A stretch of 64,000 nt of DNA from Bactrocera neohumeralis (GCF_024586455.1 NC_065919.1:21012017-21076016); one strand, 5' to 3'. Counted from the first letter of the stretch, positions 11,701 to 26,700 are shown. Translations and numbers: made by a program. The notes: a model not told the origin generated them from the sequence alone.

Positions 11701-14700
11701 AAAACTGAAAAATCAGCGGGCGTTTGAAAAATCAAAAACAATTTGTGAAACAAAAGATACGCTAATACTATACTTACATACATGTAATTGTATTAGTTAA
11801 ACGCATATCGGTGCGCAGTGTCACACATATACATATGTATATGTTTATTAAACATGCGGGGGGTATAAGTAATAAGATGTGTCTCATAATCAAAGCGAAA
11901 CACACAAACAACTATATATGCACATGAGCGACATAACTAAACTTTTGCGCATGCGTGAACAACTTATAGCAAGTTTTTTGTTTTAACACTTGAAACATTT
12001 TTTTTTAATATTTTTTTCAATTTTCTTGTATGACTTTTGGTAGTTTAATTTTAGGCAATGCTTTATTTTTTTTGCACACGAATGTACCATTTACTACAAT
12101 TCGTTTAACTTTGCACTGAACTAATGGCATTTTCTATTTTTCAAAACTCATTCACAATCAAATCCCTTTGAAATATATCACAAATCCAAAAAAAAAAAAA
12201 AATGAAAACATTCTTACAAAACTTTTCGGAAAAGGGTTCAAGTACAAAAAAGTTGATCGATAAATTTTAACGCAGTCTTTACTAAACAATTCTTTTTAAA
12301 TATAAAGCGCATAGCAAGTAAACAATCGAACTGAAACTGTTGCAACAACAACAACACGCTGCAATCAATTGCCATACAAAATTGTCGTGAAGAAATCAAG
12401 CAGTTGAAATATAATGGCGGATGCAATCCAATTGAATTTCTAACCGATAGGCGAAACCCGTACAATTTGTGTCAATTGAAAATGAAACTACCGCTACTAC
12501 AACAACTAATAGTATTTCCTTCCTGCTGACCTAGTCATGATAATGTATGAATGTATATGTGCGCTGTTTGTTGGCACTACCACAGTTGCATACAATTATC
12601 GATTGTCGCGGCAACCAATCAATGAAAAAAATAATAAAAAAAAATAAAGCGAAATGAGCAAACGTGCGCGAAAAGCAAAAAACTGTAATTTAATAAGCAA
12701 CTCAAGCAAATAAAAACAAAAAACATTAAAAGAAGCACTCAAGCCTAAAGCAAGCATATTTCGTTCGTTCAGTGCAAACAACAAACATCTGCTGATGTAC
12801 GTGGCCCCCTCTATTTCCACTTCCGAATAAGTCATTGCAACATAAAATTATAAAAAATTTATTCCTTAGCAAACTTAATGTAATAATTACTTTCTAACAA
12901 CAATTTAAATATCTATTTGTATAGAATTATTCACTTTACATTATTAAATTTTTAATTTACCGTACAAAAAACTAAAAAATATAACTTAAATTAAATACTA
13001 CCATAGACTTATTAAAATGATAAACGCTAAAACATGAAACCTAGAGCGAAAAATAACTTCAATGCGCTTATTTGAAGTTCAACATTGTTTTTTTTTATTT
13101 TTTCCCATTAATGAAAAAATAAAAATGCATCTATTTTGAACTGAAAACATGAAAAGTGCGCTATATTTATTAGTAAGTGGTTGTGTTTTACATTTTTATA
13201 CAAATACAAATGCCAAACATTCATGTGAATGTATGCAGAAATTATAGTAATAATTTTTTTCTTTGATTTTATAAGGTCTTTTTATTGTTTAAAATGGACT
13301 GATAAAATGAACTTTTTTTTTGTTTTTTTATTTATTATTTTTAGTACCGTACGAATATATTCTCTTTAAAATAATATATGGAATTTTGAATCCATGAGTC
13401 GTTGCAGATTTTTCTATCATATAATTATATTTTATAATTAAGATTCCTTAATTTTTTTTAAATAAAATATTTTTTTTTTAAATATTATCTTTAAAATAAT
13501 ATATAATATTTGGAATTTATAAGTCGTTTTAGATTTTTTATCATATAATTAATTATAATTAAGATTCTTTAATCTTCTTTTTTTAAATAAAATATTTTTG
13601 TAAATTTTTTTTTGCAATTTTTTTTTTAATTTTAAAATATTTGCAATTTTCTTTTTAAAATTTTGGAAATCTTTTGCTTTATAATTTTTAAAATTTTTAC
13701 CATTATTTGTTTTGTTTTTTTTTAAATTTTAAGTTTAAATTTTTAAAGTTTTAGTAATCTTTCTTATTTTAATTATTAAAATATTACAGAAAAATAAATT
13801 TTGTAATTTTTGAAAGTCTGAAATATAAATATGTATATGTATATTTCTTTTCAAATATTTGCATTAATTTTTTTTTCGTTGTAAATTTTTTATCGTATAA
13901 TTATAAAATTTGATAATTAAGAGCTTATTTTTTAATTTTTTTTAGTTATTATATTGAAAATACTTGTTTTTCTTTTTTAACATATTTGTTTTTTGTAGTT
14001 TTTGAACTACTTCCAATTTTTTCTAATTTTTAAAATAATTGCAATGTTTTTTTATAATTATTAAACTTTTTGCCATTTTTTTCTAACATTTTTGTAACTG
14101 CTTTTGTTTTTAATTATTAAAATATTTAAAATAATAAATTTTGTGTTGTTTGAAATATATGAAATTTTTTTTTATTTTTAAAATGTTTGAATTAATTTTT
14201 TTCGTTGCAGATTATATTTGATGATTAAAATATTTGTTTTTTGCAGTTTTTGGATTGCTTCTAATTTTTTCTTAATTTTTAAAATAATTGCAAATATTTT
14301 TTTTTAATTTTTAAAACTTTTGCTTGTTTGATTTCTAAAATTTTTGAAATATCTGCATATTTTTGTTTAAATATGTCCATTCATTTTTTTGTTAAATTTC
14401 CAAAATAATTTCAAGATATATTATACTTTTTTTTAATTTTTATAATATTTGTATTTTTTTTATTTCTTATGTATTTTTTATGAAATTTTATATGTTTTTT
14501 CGTTCGATGTTAAAAAATTGGTAAAATTAGAAAATATTTTTTTTTAATTTCTAATGTAATTTATTTTTTTTTTAATTTTTAAAATTTACAATTTTTTTTT
14601 TCAATTATTAAAGTAGTTTTTTAATTATATGATTTTCTTTTTTAATTTATTTCTTAGTTTTTTAATTAAAAAAATTAAAATTTAAAAATTTTCTTTAATT

Positions 14701-17700
14701 TTTTTTTATTTTTTTTTTTCTTTTTATTATTTTTTGTTTTTCTATAATTTTTTTTTAATTTCTATTTTTTTTAATTTTTTTATTTTTTAATTTTTTTATT
14801 TTTTAATTTTTTTATTTTCTTATTATCCTTAATTTTTTTTAATTTTATTTTTTGTAATTTTTAAAATATGTGCACAAATTTTTATCTAAGATATTATTTA
14901 TTTGTATTCTATGGTTCTAAAATATATAGTAAAATTTTTATAAATTTAAAAATCTATAAATTATTTATTAAAATAAAAATTATGGTTATTTAACAAAAAT
15001 CTTTTTTTGACATTTGTAAGGTTTCCTTTGCCCAAATATACTTATAATTTGAACTTCTGCACATACTCATTATATCAAAACGAGTTTTAGAATGCTGGTG
15101 CCGTAAGCGGAAATTTTGAGTTGGTTATAAATTATATTAAAAAAATCCTCTTGTAGTTTGAAAAAATTAAAACACAACACTAAGTTAATAGAATGTGTGT
15201 TCCTCACATTAAATATTGACAATATGGATTTTATAATTCTATTTTATACCTCAAAATCTCCACATAAAAATCACGATATTTTATTTTTTATCAATTCTTA
15301 ATAAAATATCGTGATATTTGAGATAGCATTTGTTATAATTATTGTAATAGACATACATACATATTATGTAGTATAAAAAGTTACTTATATAATACTCTTC
15401 TTTGATTATGACTTTGCTTCTTTTTAACATATTCACAACATTTGTGCATTCGATTAGCTGAAACTAATTTTAAGTTTTTGCATGATCACCAAAATATTTT
15501 GTAATTTTAATTTTTATTACAACTACAATATCACTAAACCCCCTCAAAGACTAAGGAGCAACTTGAACAAATGAAGGTTATCAAGAATGCGCCACCGTCA
15601 CATTTAGCCAAAAATAAATCAGACAAGGTATTATGTTTGTTATTATGTTCTTTATGTTTGTTCTAAACAAGTTTTTGTGATAATACTTTGTTTATCGCTA
15701 AACGACGCTGAGGCAGCGAAATTAATCACACATAAGTAGTTAAAGCCAATACACGAAGACACAAAAGAACATCTTTTGAGCACGAACGCGCCGATTAGAC
15801 ACTATAATATGCTAAGAACTTTTTAGAATATATGTATATGTGACCATGATTTTTTTTAATTTTTGTTTTACTTTTTATTTTTTTAGTTATTTATTTTTTT
15901 TTATTTCACTTTTTATTTTTTTAGTTATATTTTTTTGTGTTAAAATTGATTTTAAGAAATCTTTCTGATCAATTGAGGTTAATTCTTTTTAATAATATTG
16001 AGTGAAAAATAACAAAAAAATTGTTTAAAAAATAGGTTTTTATTTAAAATCAATTTATTTTTTTATTTCACTTTTACTTTTTTACTATTTTTTGTGTTAA
16101 AAATTTATTTCAACAAAGTTTTCTGATTAATTGAGGTTATGTAGTTATTTTTTGAATAATATTGAATGAAAACAAAAACATTTTAATATTTTCTCTTTTT
16201 TTACATAGTTTATATTTTTTTATATTCTTGTTTGTGCTATTTTATATTTATATATATTTTATATTATATATATATTTATATATATTTTATATTAATTTAT
16301 TTACACTCGCGGTCACGCCAATCTTATCACTCAAAATTTTCAAGTATGTTGCATATTTGACTACATTTTATAGACGTACTTTTTGTATTATAGAAATTTT
16401 TTATTTAGAAATAAGTTAATGACATGTTTTTAATCAAAAATATTAAAAATTAAAAAAAAAAAACACATTCAGCTATAGATAAATCAATTAAAAGATAGTG
16501 AGCTTTACAAAATGAGTTCGAAATGTAAGAGATTGACATGCGATGAAAAAATTATATTTTTTATTTTTTTAATTTAATTTCATTTACACTATATTTGAAA
16601 TTAATATTTTATTTTATTTTTTTTTTTTTTATTGAAACACGAAGTTTAGTAGGTGTATCACTTTAAAAACAATAAAATCGGCCGCTTTTGTATAAACACA
16701 GAAAAGCTAATTTGTGTTTTACTCATTAAACGCAATACATTAAAAACTATAATTAAAATTAGATAATACAATTCAGTATACTTATGTTTACTAAAAACAT
16801 AAAAAAACAAGACTGAAGAAAATCTCGAACGAACGATGAAGTCCGAAAAAAAATTTTAAGAGTGGTAAGGTTTGCGTGGCCACGAGTGTAATTAGTATAT
16901 GTACATATGTATATTAAAAAATATCTATACATATGTATGTATGTACATACTTTTAAATAGTAATTTAATTAATTCCTAACAAAAAGCGTACAAAAGCTGC
17001 AATATTGTCTGAAAACAGTAATACGTAAAATTTGGGGCCGTGAACCACACTTGCGAACAATTTTTATGATAACTACGATTACTTCAACCCTTGCATTTGT
17101 ATTTAGTAGTTATCGCTAGTTCTTATATGCTATTTTTATGTGCATAAATATGTATTTGCTTATGCGTCTGTGGTACATGTATGAATACTTGTGTGCTATC
17201 TACATATATATAGTTTGTATGGTATATTGTAGTATTTTTCCAAAATTGCAATTTCCAAATTGAAACTAACTAATATTTGTTTCTTGCATTTTTTTATTCC
17301 ATACATATCATAAAACAAAAAATAAATCGTGTGTTATGCTGCAAACTCATCGAACTACCATCACCAACTACTAACCCAACAACACCAATGCAACAAAATT
17401 AAATTTAAAAAACATCAAAAAAAATGCAAAAACTGCGTATGTTGTGCGTGTATTGTAATTGTGTTTACTACAAAAACCAAAAAAAAAAACACCAACATCA
17501 CCAACAACAACAATCAACTAAAATGCACCTGTACCTTTGAAAATTGGCCACAATCTAAACAAATGCAACGTAAACCAAAAAATAAATGAAATGAATGTGT
17601 AAAAAATTTGCATTTACTGCCTGCAAAATTGAAAAACAAAAACTGTCTCTCTATCTGTGTGTGTATGTCGCATTTTAACGAACTGTATTTAGTCAACGCC

Positions 17701-20700
17701 CGTCGGATCTCTGCAAACTGGCCATGAAGTCATCATTTCACCAAATAAAGATCGTCATAATGTAACGGCTAAGGTAAGCGCAATTGTTTTTGTAGTTTTA
17801 TACACAAATTTCCACACTTCTGATTAACACGTAATTTTGCTTAACTAAAATTAAAAATGGATAAAAGAAAATAGTAGTTCTTAATAGAAAATATATCATA
17901 ATTTATGTATACATCGTGCGTTCACTCTCATATCGTATACTACTAAACCCATTCAATTCTCTTATACTCAAACTTATACTCTTATACCTATTATACCATT
18001 TATTTACGGTAAATTTGTTTTAGCGTATATTTTAAAGAAACTACTTTTTAATTTTTATATATATATACATATGTATATATTTTGTTTTAAGAAAAAAAAA
18101 ATTGTCTAAAAAATGTTTTTTTATTATTTTTTCGCACTGTACACTGGCGACCTTCGATTTGCGCTCTTTTTATACAAACTCTCCTCTCTCCGCTTTACTG
18201 AAACACAAAAAAAAAAACGCACAAAAAATAAAAAAATCACTTGAAAACTTCTACTAACCAACGGCGTCGCTTTCACTTTTGCCATCCAATCGGATTTTTG
18301 TTAAACTTTAGGATATTTCATATTTTGATTATGAGGAAGACGATGATGATGGTGATGAGGAATATTTGATACTCGAGGTTAGAACTGTATGTGTGTGGTA
18401 GTTTGGCTAGTCCATAGTACAACAATGGTGAACTTAAGCTATCGTCTTCCACTCCGCTTTATGTGAGGGACATTTTCGAAAGAAATTTTTTATCATAATA
18501 TTATGACTGAGAAATTTTCTTAGAGTCACGCTAAAATATATAAATTTTAGTAACTGCTGCTTGCTGCCTATTAATTGAATTTTTAAAGTATATTTGCCTA
18601 GTTTTAAATTGCATTGAAATATAGCAGTAGAAGCGTACGATTTTTATATACCAAAATAATATTATATATTTGTATATCTATATATTTTATAACATTATAA
18701 AGCCGCTAGTGCCTTTTCTATTTACTTTTAGTAATATAAAAATTATAATAATACAATTTAATGTCATGCTAAACTTACTAACGCAGCCTTGGGTAAGCAC
18801 TAATTCCACCTAATAAAGGTCGTTGGTTGGAAAATTGGTTGTTGCTAATATTTTTAATGGGAAAAAAATATTTGTGTGCGCCTAAAAGTATGTGAGAAAA
18901 TGTAAATATGCCTGGCACATCATTTATTGGCTTATTGAATTGAACGCTTTTTAAAGCTAGTAAATCGTAGCTCTTCTCTAAGCTATATAACCCAGTTTTA
19001 AAGCCATTTTGACGAAGGAAATTTAGGAAAGTACAGTAAGCATTAATTTTAACAGCAAACATACATATAGTAAATTATATATTGCAAAGTTTTTGTAATT
19101 TTTGGCTATTTTATAAAGTGGCTTGAAATTCATTGATAATATTGAGATTTTGACGGACGTTGGAAAAGAAAAGGCATACTTTTCAAGAAAACAACTCTAA
19201 AAATTAAATTTGTAGTAAAAAAATAATTCTCGACAAAATTTTAAATTTTTTTCAAAAAATAATAAAAATCGAATTTTAAAAATAAAAACAAAAAAAAAAT
19301 AAAATAAATAAATAAAAAATTCAATTTGTAGAAAAAAAGTAATTTTGAATTTGAAAAAATTTTCCAAAAAACAAAATATATTTTTTAAAAAATTTCTTTA
19401 AACTTGTTATATTTGTTTGTTATAAATTTTTTTTTAGTTTTTTCCATTTTTTTTTAATAATAAATAAATAGTACAGTTTTTAGGAAATTTTTAAAATTTT
19501 AGAAACACAATTAAAATTTTAAATTAAAAATTAAATAAATAAATAAAAAAACACAATTTAAATTTTAAATTAAAAATTAAATAAATTAATAAAAAAATCA
19601 ATTTGTTGCAAAAATATATTTCTCGAAAAAATTTGTAAAAATTTTCTAAAAAATAAAATTTCTTTTCATCCAGTTCGAATTAAATTTTTTCGAAATTTTT
19701 TTTTTAATGATTTAATATGAAATATTGTTTCAATTTTGAAAAAATTAATTTTTAACTACAAAATAATTTAAAAAAATGTGTATGGGAGAAGATTTTTTCG
19801 AAATAAAAAAATAATAATTTTATTAAAACTTTAAAAAATAGTAGAAAAAATAAAATTCGGATACACATTAATTTAGTTCTGAGATAATCGTATGTTGTTG
19901 TTGTAATTCATGAACGTTTTTGGGAACTACTGCCAAGTTGAGAGTCCACAATTTCCGGTTATAAATAACCGAAATCTCACCAAAAAGAATAAATTCTCTC
20001 TACAAAAGGCAGAAAAAATATTCGATACCAGGAAATTGTCCCAAAATCGACGGTTTAAGACTAGTACCAAAACGAATATCAATAACAAGCATTAAATAAT
20101 TTAAATTATGTATTTTGTTTCATAATAATCAAAAATAGTATTTTCGAGTATAAGAAAAAATATATAAAATTTAAATGAAATAAGGCAAAATTCTCAAATA
20201 AATTAAAATATATACATATACATATGTACATGTATACATATGTATATGTATATAAAATAATATAATCTTAACATAGATTAAAAAAATGATAAAAATAAAA
20301 TGAATAAAAAATATAAAGATAAATGATTAAAAAAATATTTGAAAAACAAATGAAATAAAAAAAATTAAAAATATAAAATATAAAAATAAAATAAAAAATA
20401 AAAAAAAAAATTTAAAAAAAAAATAAAAAAATAAAAAAATAAAAAAAAAAAAAAAAAAAAAAAAAAATAAAATAAAAAAAATAAAATAAAATAAAAAAAA
20501 TAAAATAAAAATAAAATAAAAAAAATAAATAAATAAAATAAAATAAATAAAATAAAATAATCTTAACGCGGATTTAAAAAAAAATGATAAAAGTAAATAA
20601 ATAAAAAAATATCAAATAAAATTAATAAAAAAATATGAAATAAAATGGTTACGAAAACTAAAAATTAGATAAAAAATAAAATAAATGAAAATTAAATAAA

Positions 20701-23700
20701 ATGAAATTAAATAAGATAAAAAATAACAACAAAAATAAAATAAAATAATCTTAACATGGATTTAAAAAAATGCTGACAACAAATAAATAAATATATAAAA
20801 TAAAGTAAAATAAAATAAATAAAAAATAATATAATACAACATAAAAAACAATAAGTAAAGTAAAATGAAACGAAATAAGAAAAAATTAATGAATAATAAA
20901 ATGAATTCAAAAAAGTAAAATAATTAAATAAAAAATAATAATATAATATAAATAAAAATAAAAAATATATAAAATAAAATTAGCTAAAGCCTCATTTAAG
21001 TACACCGAATTTTATAGCATACACTTGGGTTATCTTTATACACTTCCAGAGAAGATATGAAAGCTTTTTTTGATCTACGCCAAAGCAATATATATACATC
21101 ATTCTTTCTATAGATTCCTACCGCTATTCGTTTTATGTGACTAGCTCAAGTGTAAGAAAAAACGCATTATAGTACATGTGCTTATTCTTTATACATAACT
21201 GTATCTATGTGTGTCAGCATATACATACATATGTATGTTGCAACTGTAAATATATTTCTCGTGTCAAAAGTCACAGCTTGACATTGTCGACAAATTTCAG
21301 ACTTTCAACTAAAATAAATACAACAATAACGACAACATAATGGATTTTCACTAACGGACTATTCGTTAAATGACATTTTGCTGCAAAATTGCATCTTTTG
21401 TCAGTGACTAGGTCAATTCTCCACTTTGCCAAACATACATACATCCACACAAACAACATTTTCGATATTTTCGACTGCACACAAGACTGACAGCATAGAA
21501 CGACGGTTAACGTGCTACACATTTACACTTACACACATACACACACATACCCTCCTGACTTGCCAATTTGGTTGTTATTTAAGTTACCGTTACACACCAA
21601 TTTGTCAATAGTTAGCAGCTGAAAGCTCTTCTACAGCTTTCCTGTCGTCGTTGCAACAAATTTCTATGTTCATTCGCAATCGACGCGCTATAGTTCAACA
21701 TTTCCGTTATGCCGTTATTTCCTCTCCATTTGCCATTCAATTTCTAGCCACTTCCTTTACTTGGCAATGCCATTTCACACACACATTTGTAGTTGTAGTA
21801 GTAGTTCAGTCATTCTCACACACACACACATATATATATAATAAAGGTGCATTTGTACATGTATACATACAGCACACACACACATGCACATTCTTTTAAA
21901 TATTCACCTGTAGTCATGATATCCTCTGAGCGAAAAGTAGACAAAATATCGTATTCGCTATTTTCACGTGTATAAATTTGCCTTTAAGCTGTAGAAATTG
22001 CAAACATTTTCCAAAAAAAAAATTAAATATTTTAAAATTACTGAAACTAAACCGAATTTGTATATTTTTTGTTTTTGTAAACAATTTTTGCTACTAAAAA
22101 ACGCAAACTAAAAACAAAATCGAAATTAAATCTTACCTAATTGCAACATATTTTGCCGCACGCTCAACCAAAATCAATCGACCAACAACTACTAAAACCA
22201 ATGCCAATTGAAATAATCATCAACCACAACAACAACAACCAAAATATACCCACCCATCTTCGTTTGCCAAAATTACCGCATCATCAACGCCAAAAAAATG
22301 AAAAACGAAAAAAATATTAATGTTTGCACTGCCCGTTGTACGTCGGCAACAACAACAACATATGCACTCTCGATTTGCGCTGTCTACGCCAACATACCGG
22401 TCCACCAATGGCTCGTGCGACAACATCAACACCTCCGTAAACGCCACTGCAAACTGCAACTGCGTCGTAACTGTGTATGTGTACGTGTTACGCGTTATGG
22501 CCCACGGCTGGTTGACCTATATTTTGCAACGCATACAAACTTGTGTCGACGCTGCGCTTGTTTTTGTTGCCTGCCGCTACTATTTGGTGTCTGGTGTTGC
22601 TATTGTTGTTGTGGCTGCGCTTTATGAAATTGAAAAACCAAAAAAAAAAAAAAAAAAATGAAATCAAAAAATGTCGTCAAATCTATAGACAAATGCCAAA
22701 GGAGGTGTTGCTGCGTGGCCGGATGTGCCAAAACCAGGCGCCACACTCGGCAATCTAACACCGGCCGATCGGCATGGCTCCGTGCAGGTAAGTTTGATTT
22801 GCTCTTCTTCTACTACTACTACTAAACAACAACAACAACAAAGAAACCAAATTTGCCATGCATCCAACCTAGTTAACCTCCAAACTAAATGAAAATGTCA
22901 GTTTATATTTGTTTTTGTTGTATTTAACTCCTCTTGTTGCAACTAATTAAATAAACGTACAAAACTCACCTTATACGTACATACATACATACATGGCAAA
23001 CGCGCACATATACAAATATACAAACATTTCTTAAATCACGTGTGTCTCGAGTGGTGTCATGTCATTTGCATAAATGCATATGTGTATGTGTACATTTGTA
23101 TGCACGTATGTATGTATGTATGTATGTATGTATTTGGTTGATTTTGTTTATGTTATTGCCTGCCTGCCTGTATGTAATTGACGAAATATGCATAACCCCC
23201 TCTCTCCAGCCCTTGCAAGTGTCAGTTTTAGTTTGAAACCATCACATACTTGTAGTTGTTGTAAAACATTTTCTCCCACTTCCCATTGAGTTTCTGCGCT
23301 CGTCGTCTTCACATTTTCGTTTACATACATGCATACATACATTATGCGTAACTAAAACTCTAACTTATCCTATTTTATGTTCGTTGTGCGGCTGCGTGTG
23401 TGCATTTGCGCTGTTGTGACTAACTAATGCAACTTTTAGCAAATTTCTAGGCAATTTAAAATTTTGCAATATTTTTTCAGTGGTGTTGCGCAAAATTGGA
23501 TTTTAGTAGGCGGTATACAAATACATATGTATGTATGTATGTATATGTACATACATACATATATTAGGGTGTATGTTATTTCTCAAGTTGATTTTTTTTC
23601 GCAAATACTTCTTAAAGTTGCAGTTTTTGCCCTAAAACCTAACCTAAACCGCACCTAAATTATACTTCCGTTCCCTTATTTATAGCATGGGATTTTTCTG

Positions 23701-26700
23701 ATATTTTGCATTTAGCAAGTAAATCTATAATTATATTCTAACACAAAATTGTTCGCGCTACAAAAAAGATCTTAATGATTTTTTCCATAAAAACCTTGCT
23801 TTGAAAGTTATACGCAGTCAAAGTTATACATAAAACCAGGGTAGTTATACAAGTGATTTATGCATTTTGTGTTACTCATACGACGTGGTGTACTTTTTTT
23901 GTGAATATTGTATGTACATATAATATAATTGTAAGTGAAACTTCAGCGAACGTTTGCAAAAAAAAAATAAAACAAAAAAAATCTTGGGGAAATAACGGAT
24001 ATATACAGTGTGCTACAAAACTAAAGCACGGAATCCACTTTTTCGGTATTTAACTGAGTAAAATCATAAAGTAGGCATTAAATGATGTTTCGTCACTTAA
24101 AATGCAAAATAACGTGATAACACTTTTCATAAGTTTACAGGCGTAGGAAAAACGATACAATAGAAACCATTGATATTGAAATAAAATTTAAGTTTTGATT
24201 ATAAAATGGTTATATATTAGTTATATCTGTCAGCGGAAGCTTGAAATTTTAAGATTTTACATACATACATATGTAATTATGATGTAGTGTATCGTGAGAG
24301 GCAATAATCACCACAATTATCATTTTCATATTTAGTTTAGGTTTACTTTCGTTCGTTCAACACAAGTGAACGCTATTTTCTTGTTCTCAGTCAATATTTT
24401 AGATGGCTTTACTAAAAAAAATTTTTTTCAAGACTTCAATTGTAAGGTCAAGTAAACAAAAAATAACATTATTCTTGTATTACATTGAAATTTTTAATTT
24501 GCATATTTATTATTAGCTGATTTAGGCGAAATATTGGCATTTTGTGGATAATTTCACAATGTCACTAATAAAAGGCTTTGTCTCTATTGACAAAAATCTG
24601 AATAGTCTGTTTTAAAAAGCTTCGCTAGAGCTTTTTTTCATCGTCAATATCATTATCTCTTGTTTCGAGGTCCACAATATATGGTGAATGCATAAGAACC
24701 TGGTCTGGCGTTGTTCTGTTGGAACACAGTTTTTCACTTTTAGCCAAAGTTGAACACTGGTCGATTACTTACTTCAGACTGCTACGTCTCAGATGGTACA
24801 TCCGTTGAGTCCAATTTTCGAAGACTCTTTCGAGCATTTCACTGGTAACTGACGAATGATACGCCTGACTGAAAGCGGGATTGTCCGCATAGACTTAAGT
24901 CTATACATACCCCACAGAAAAAAGTCTAACAGTCTTGGTGGCCAATCGGTCAGCTGAAATTATCTGCTCTCCAAAGTGTTATCTCAATAAATCCATTGAT
25001 TGATGCGATATGTGGGCGCCATCTTGTTGAAACAAAATGTCGAGATCATGAGCTTCAATTATCAAGCATTAAATAGTCCGTTATCAAGGCGCGATAACGG
25101 TCGCAATTGACGGTTAACGTTCTCACCGCCAACATCTTTGAAGAAATATGGACTGATGATTCCACCAGTTCACAAACAAATGTTTTTTCTGGATGAAATG
25201 CAATTTTGTTTACATCCAAAAATCGGATTCATCGCTAAACAAAATTTGGCTCGGAAACGTCGGATCTTTGAACTTTTCAAGAATCCATTGAGCGAAGCGA
25301 TGTCGCTTGGGAAGAAGCGGCTTCAGTTTTTGTACAAGCTGTATTTTATATGTTTTCAATTTAAGATTGAATGTGCCAAGTCGTTCCATAAGTTTGTCCG
25401 AGTTGCTACGAACGGCGCCGAATCGACTCTCCGCGGTCTTCGTGTACACTCTCAGCCTCGGCTGCTATATTTTCTTCACTGCTTGCCGGACGTCGCTCGA
25501 ATATTATTCAATAACACTGGCTTACACTCATTTTAGTTCCTAAGATTTTATACCTGATTTTGGATGTATTTTGTGAGTTGATACGAGAAAACAAGTCACA
25601 TTTTCCATATCAGCTCTTGTTCATAAGAAAGAAGAAAAAACAGCTAGTAGCGGGAATGTGGTTCATCCTACTTACTATACCGACTACTGATGCGCACAGA
25701 GCTGCACCAAACCAAAAATTTATTTTTGTAGGCCAGTGTAATGAATGCTGGGTCTCAAGATGGGCGGTTGGTAGACCCATTATGTTGACCATAAGTTGAC
25801 GTCTTTACAAAACGTGAATTTTCGTAAGAAGGTTGAACGATTTGTAAAAATGACATGACAGCTTGACACGACTCACGCGTGATCTGTTAAAAAAGGCGAT
25901 TGAAGAAACTACCTATACTTGGATCATCCGTTTTTTCTTCTTTTTTTTTGTGCGAAATTTCGGTGTTGAAATTGTAACTCTGGCAGCTGAGGCATTTCAA
26001 TTTCTTCAAAGCATAAACTTTTTAGCTTTAAATCTAAACTAAAATTAAAAGCTTACATGCAAGTATTTCCTATTTTCTCGGATCGATGAGATATCGAAAA
26101 GTATGTATCTCTTAAGATACTTTCCTCTACTTATAAGTATGCGTGCATATAAGGGTTTTTTTTGCAAATTAAATATATTGAAAGAAATGTTAAAGCATCA
26201 CTTTAATACATTTCATTAAAAAATAAAAAGAATAATACAAAAAAATTCAAATGTAAAAGAGTCGTCTCCTACAGAAGTGGTTTGTTTGCCAAAAGTCATT
26301 AAAAACGCTCTAAAATTTGAAAATATTTCACAATATTTCGTACATTATGCACAAATTCATCACTTACCACCATATTATCTAAAATAAATCATATATGATA
26401 CTTTAGTTTAAGATTTTGGCACTTTCATGCGTACTTTTTGCAACTACTGTAAACTGAATTTCCAATCTTTAAACCGTCTAAGTCGTGATATATATTTTGT
26501 CGGCATTTTTCTTGAGTTTTTATCGTCTGTCTCTCTCATCTTTTCATGCATTTGTTCGCCTACACAAACCTCTCCTCTCTCTCTTGGTCTCTATACCTCT
26601 CTTACTCTCTCTATAATATATGTTTAATATTGTTTTTTACTTTTGTTGCTATTTCTACTACTTCCTGTATATTAATATTTATTTCTGTATATACTTACTT

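Larger units (their letters stand above)
9530..17692 (+). other. gish: gish intron (8.2 kb) with foldback element and A/T lattice
   Basis: Holds inverted-repeat arms at 9632-9683 and 11676-11728, a hairpin element at 10466-10609, A/T lattice from 10640 to 11520, a poly-T/A desert from 13260 to 14990, a perfect hairpin at 15270-15315 and the cassette exon candidate at 15550-15627. Confidence 0.6.
17774..22688 (+). other. gish: gish intron with long A-rich block
   Basis: Contains the acidic cassette candidate (18312-18377), an unassigned minus-strand open frame (18778-19062), an AAATAAAATA-type low-complexity block from about 20270 to 20990, and a CAA/CAC-rich stretch at 22140-22640 that gives spurious open frames just before the next exon. 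Confidence 0.6.

Noticed and set aside
12290..12535. Plus-strand frame including CREEIKQLKYNGGCN and a minus-strand frame over the same bases
   Set aside because: It looks slightly coding-like but has no phase-compatible acceptor and donor pair for gish, and both strands are open, which argues for composition.
17329..17589. Open frame rich in Asn, Gln, Lys and Cys before the 17693 exon
   Set aside because: A/C-rich simple sequence with no splice acceptor joining it to gish; the true exon starts at 17693.
22141..22661. Several overlapping open frames of 60-113 codons just before the 22689 gish exon
   Set aside because: They come from CAA/CAC-rich low-complexity DNA, give Gln/Asn/Cys-rich translations in all frames on both strands, and lack good splice borders in phase.
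25610..25792. Minus-strand frame MVNIMGLPTAHLETQ... as the continuation of the nearby transposase
   Set aside because: Its words do not match the N-terminal motifs expected upstream of the DDE block, so the link cannot be supported.
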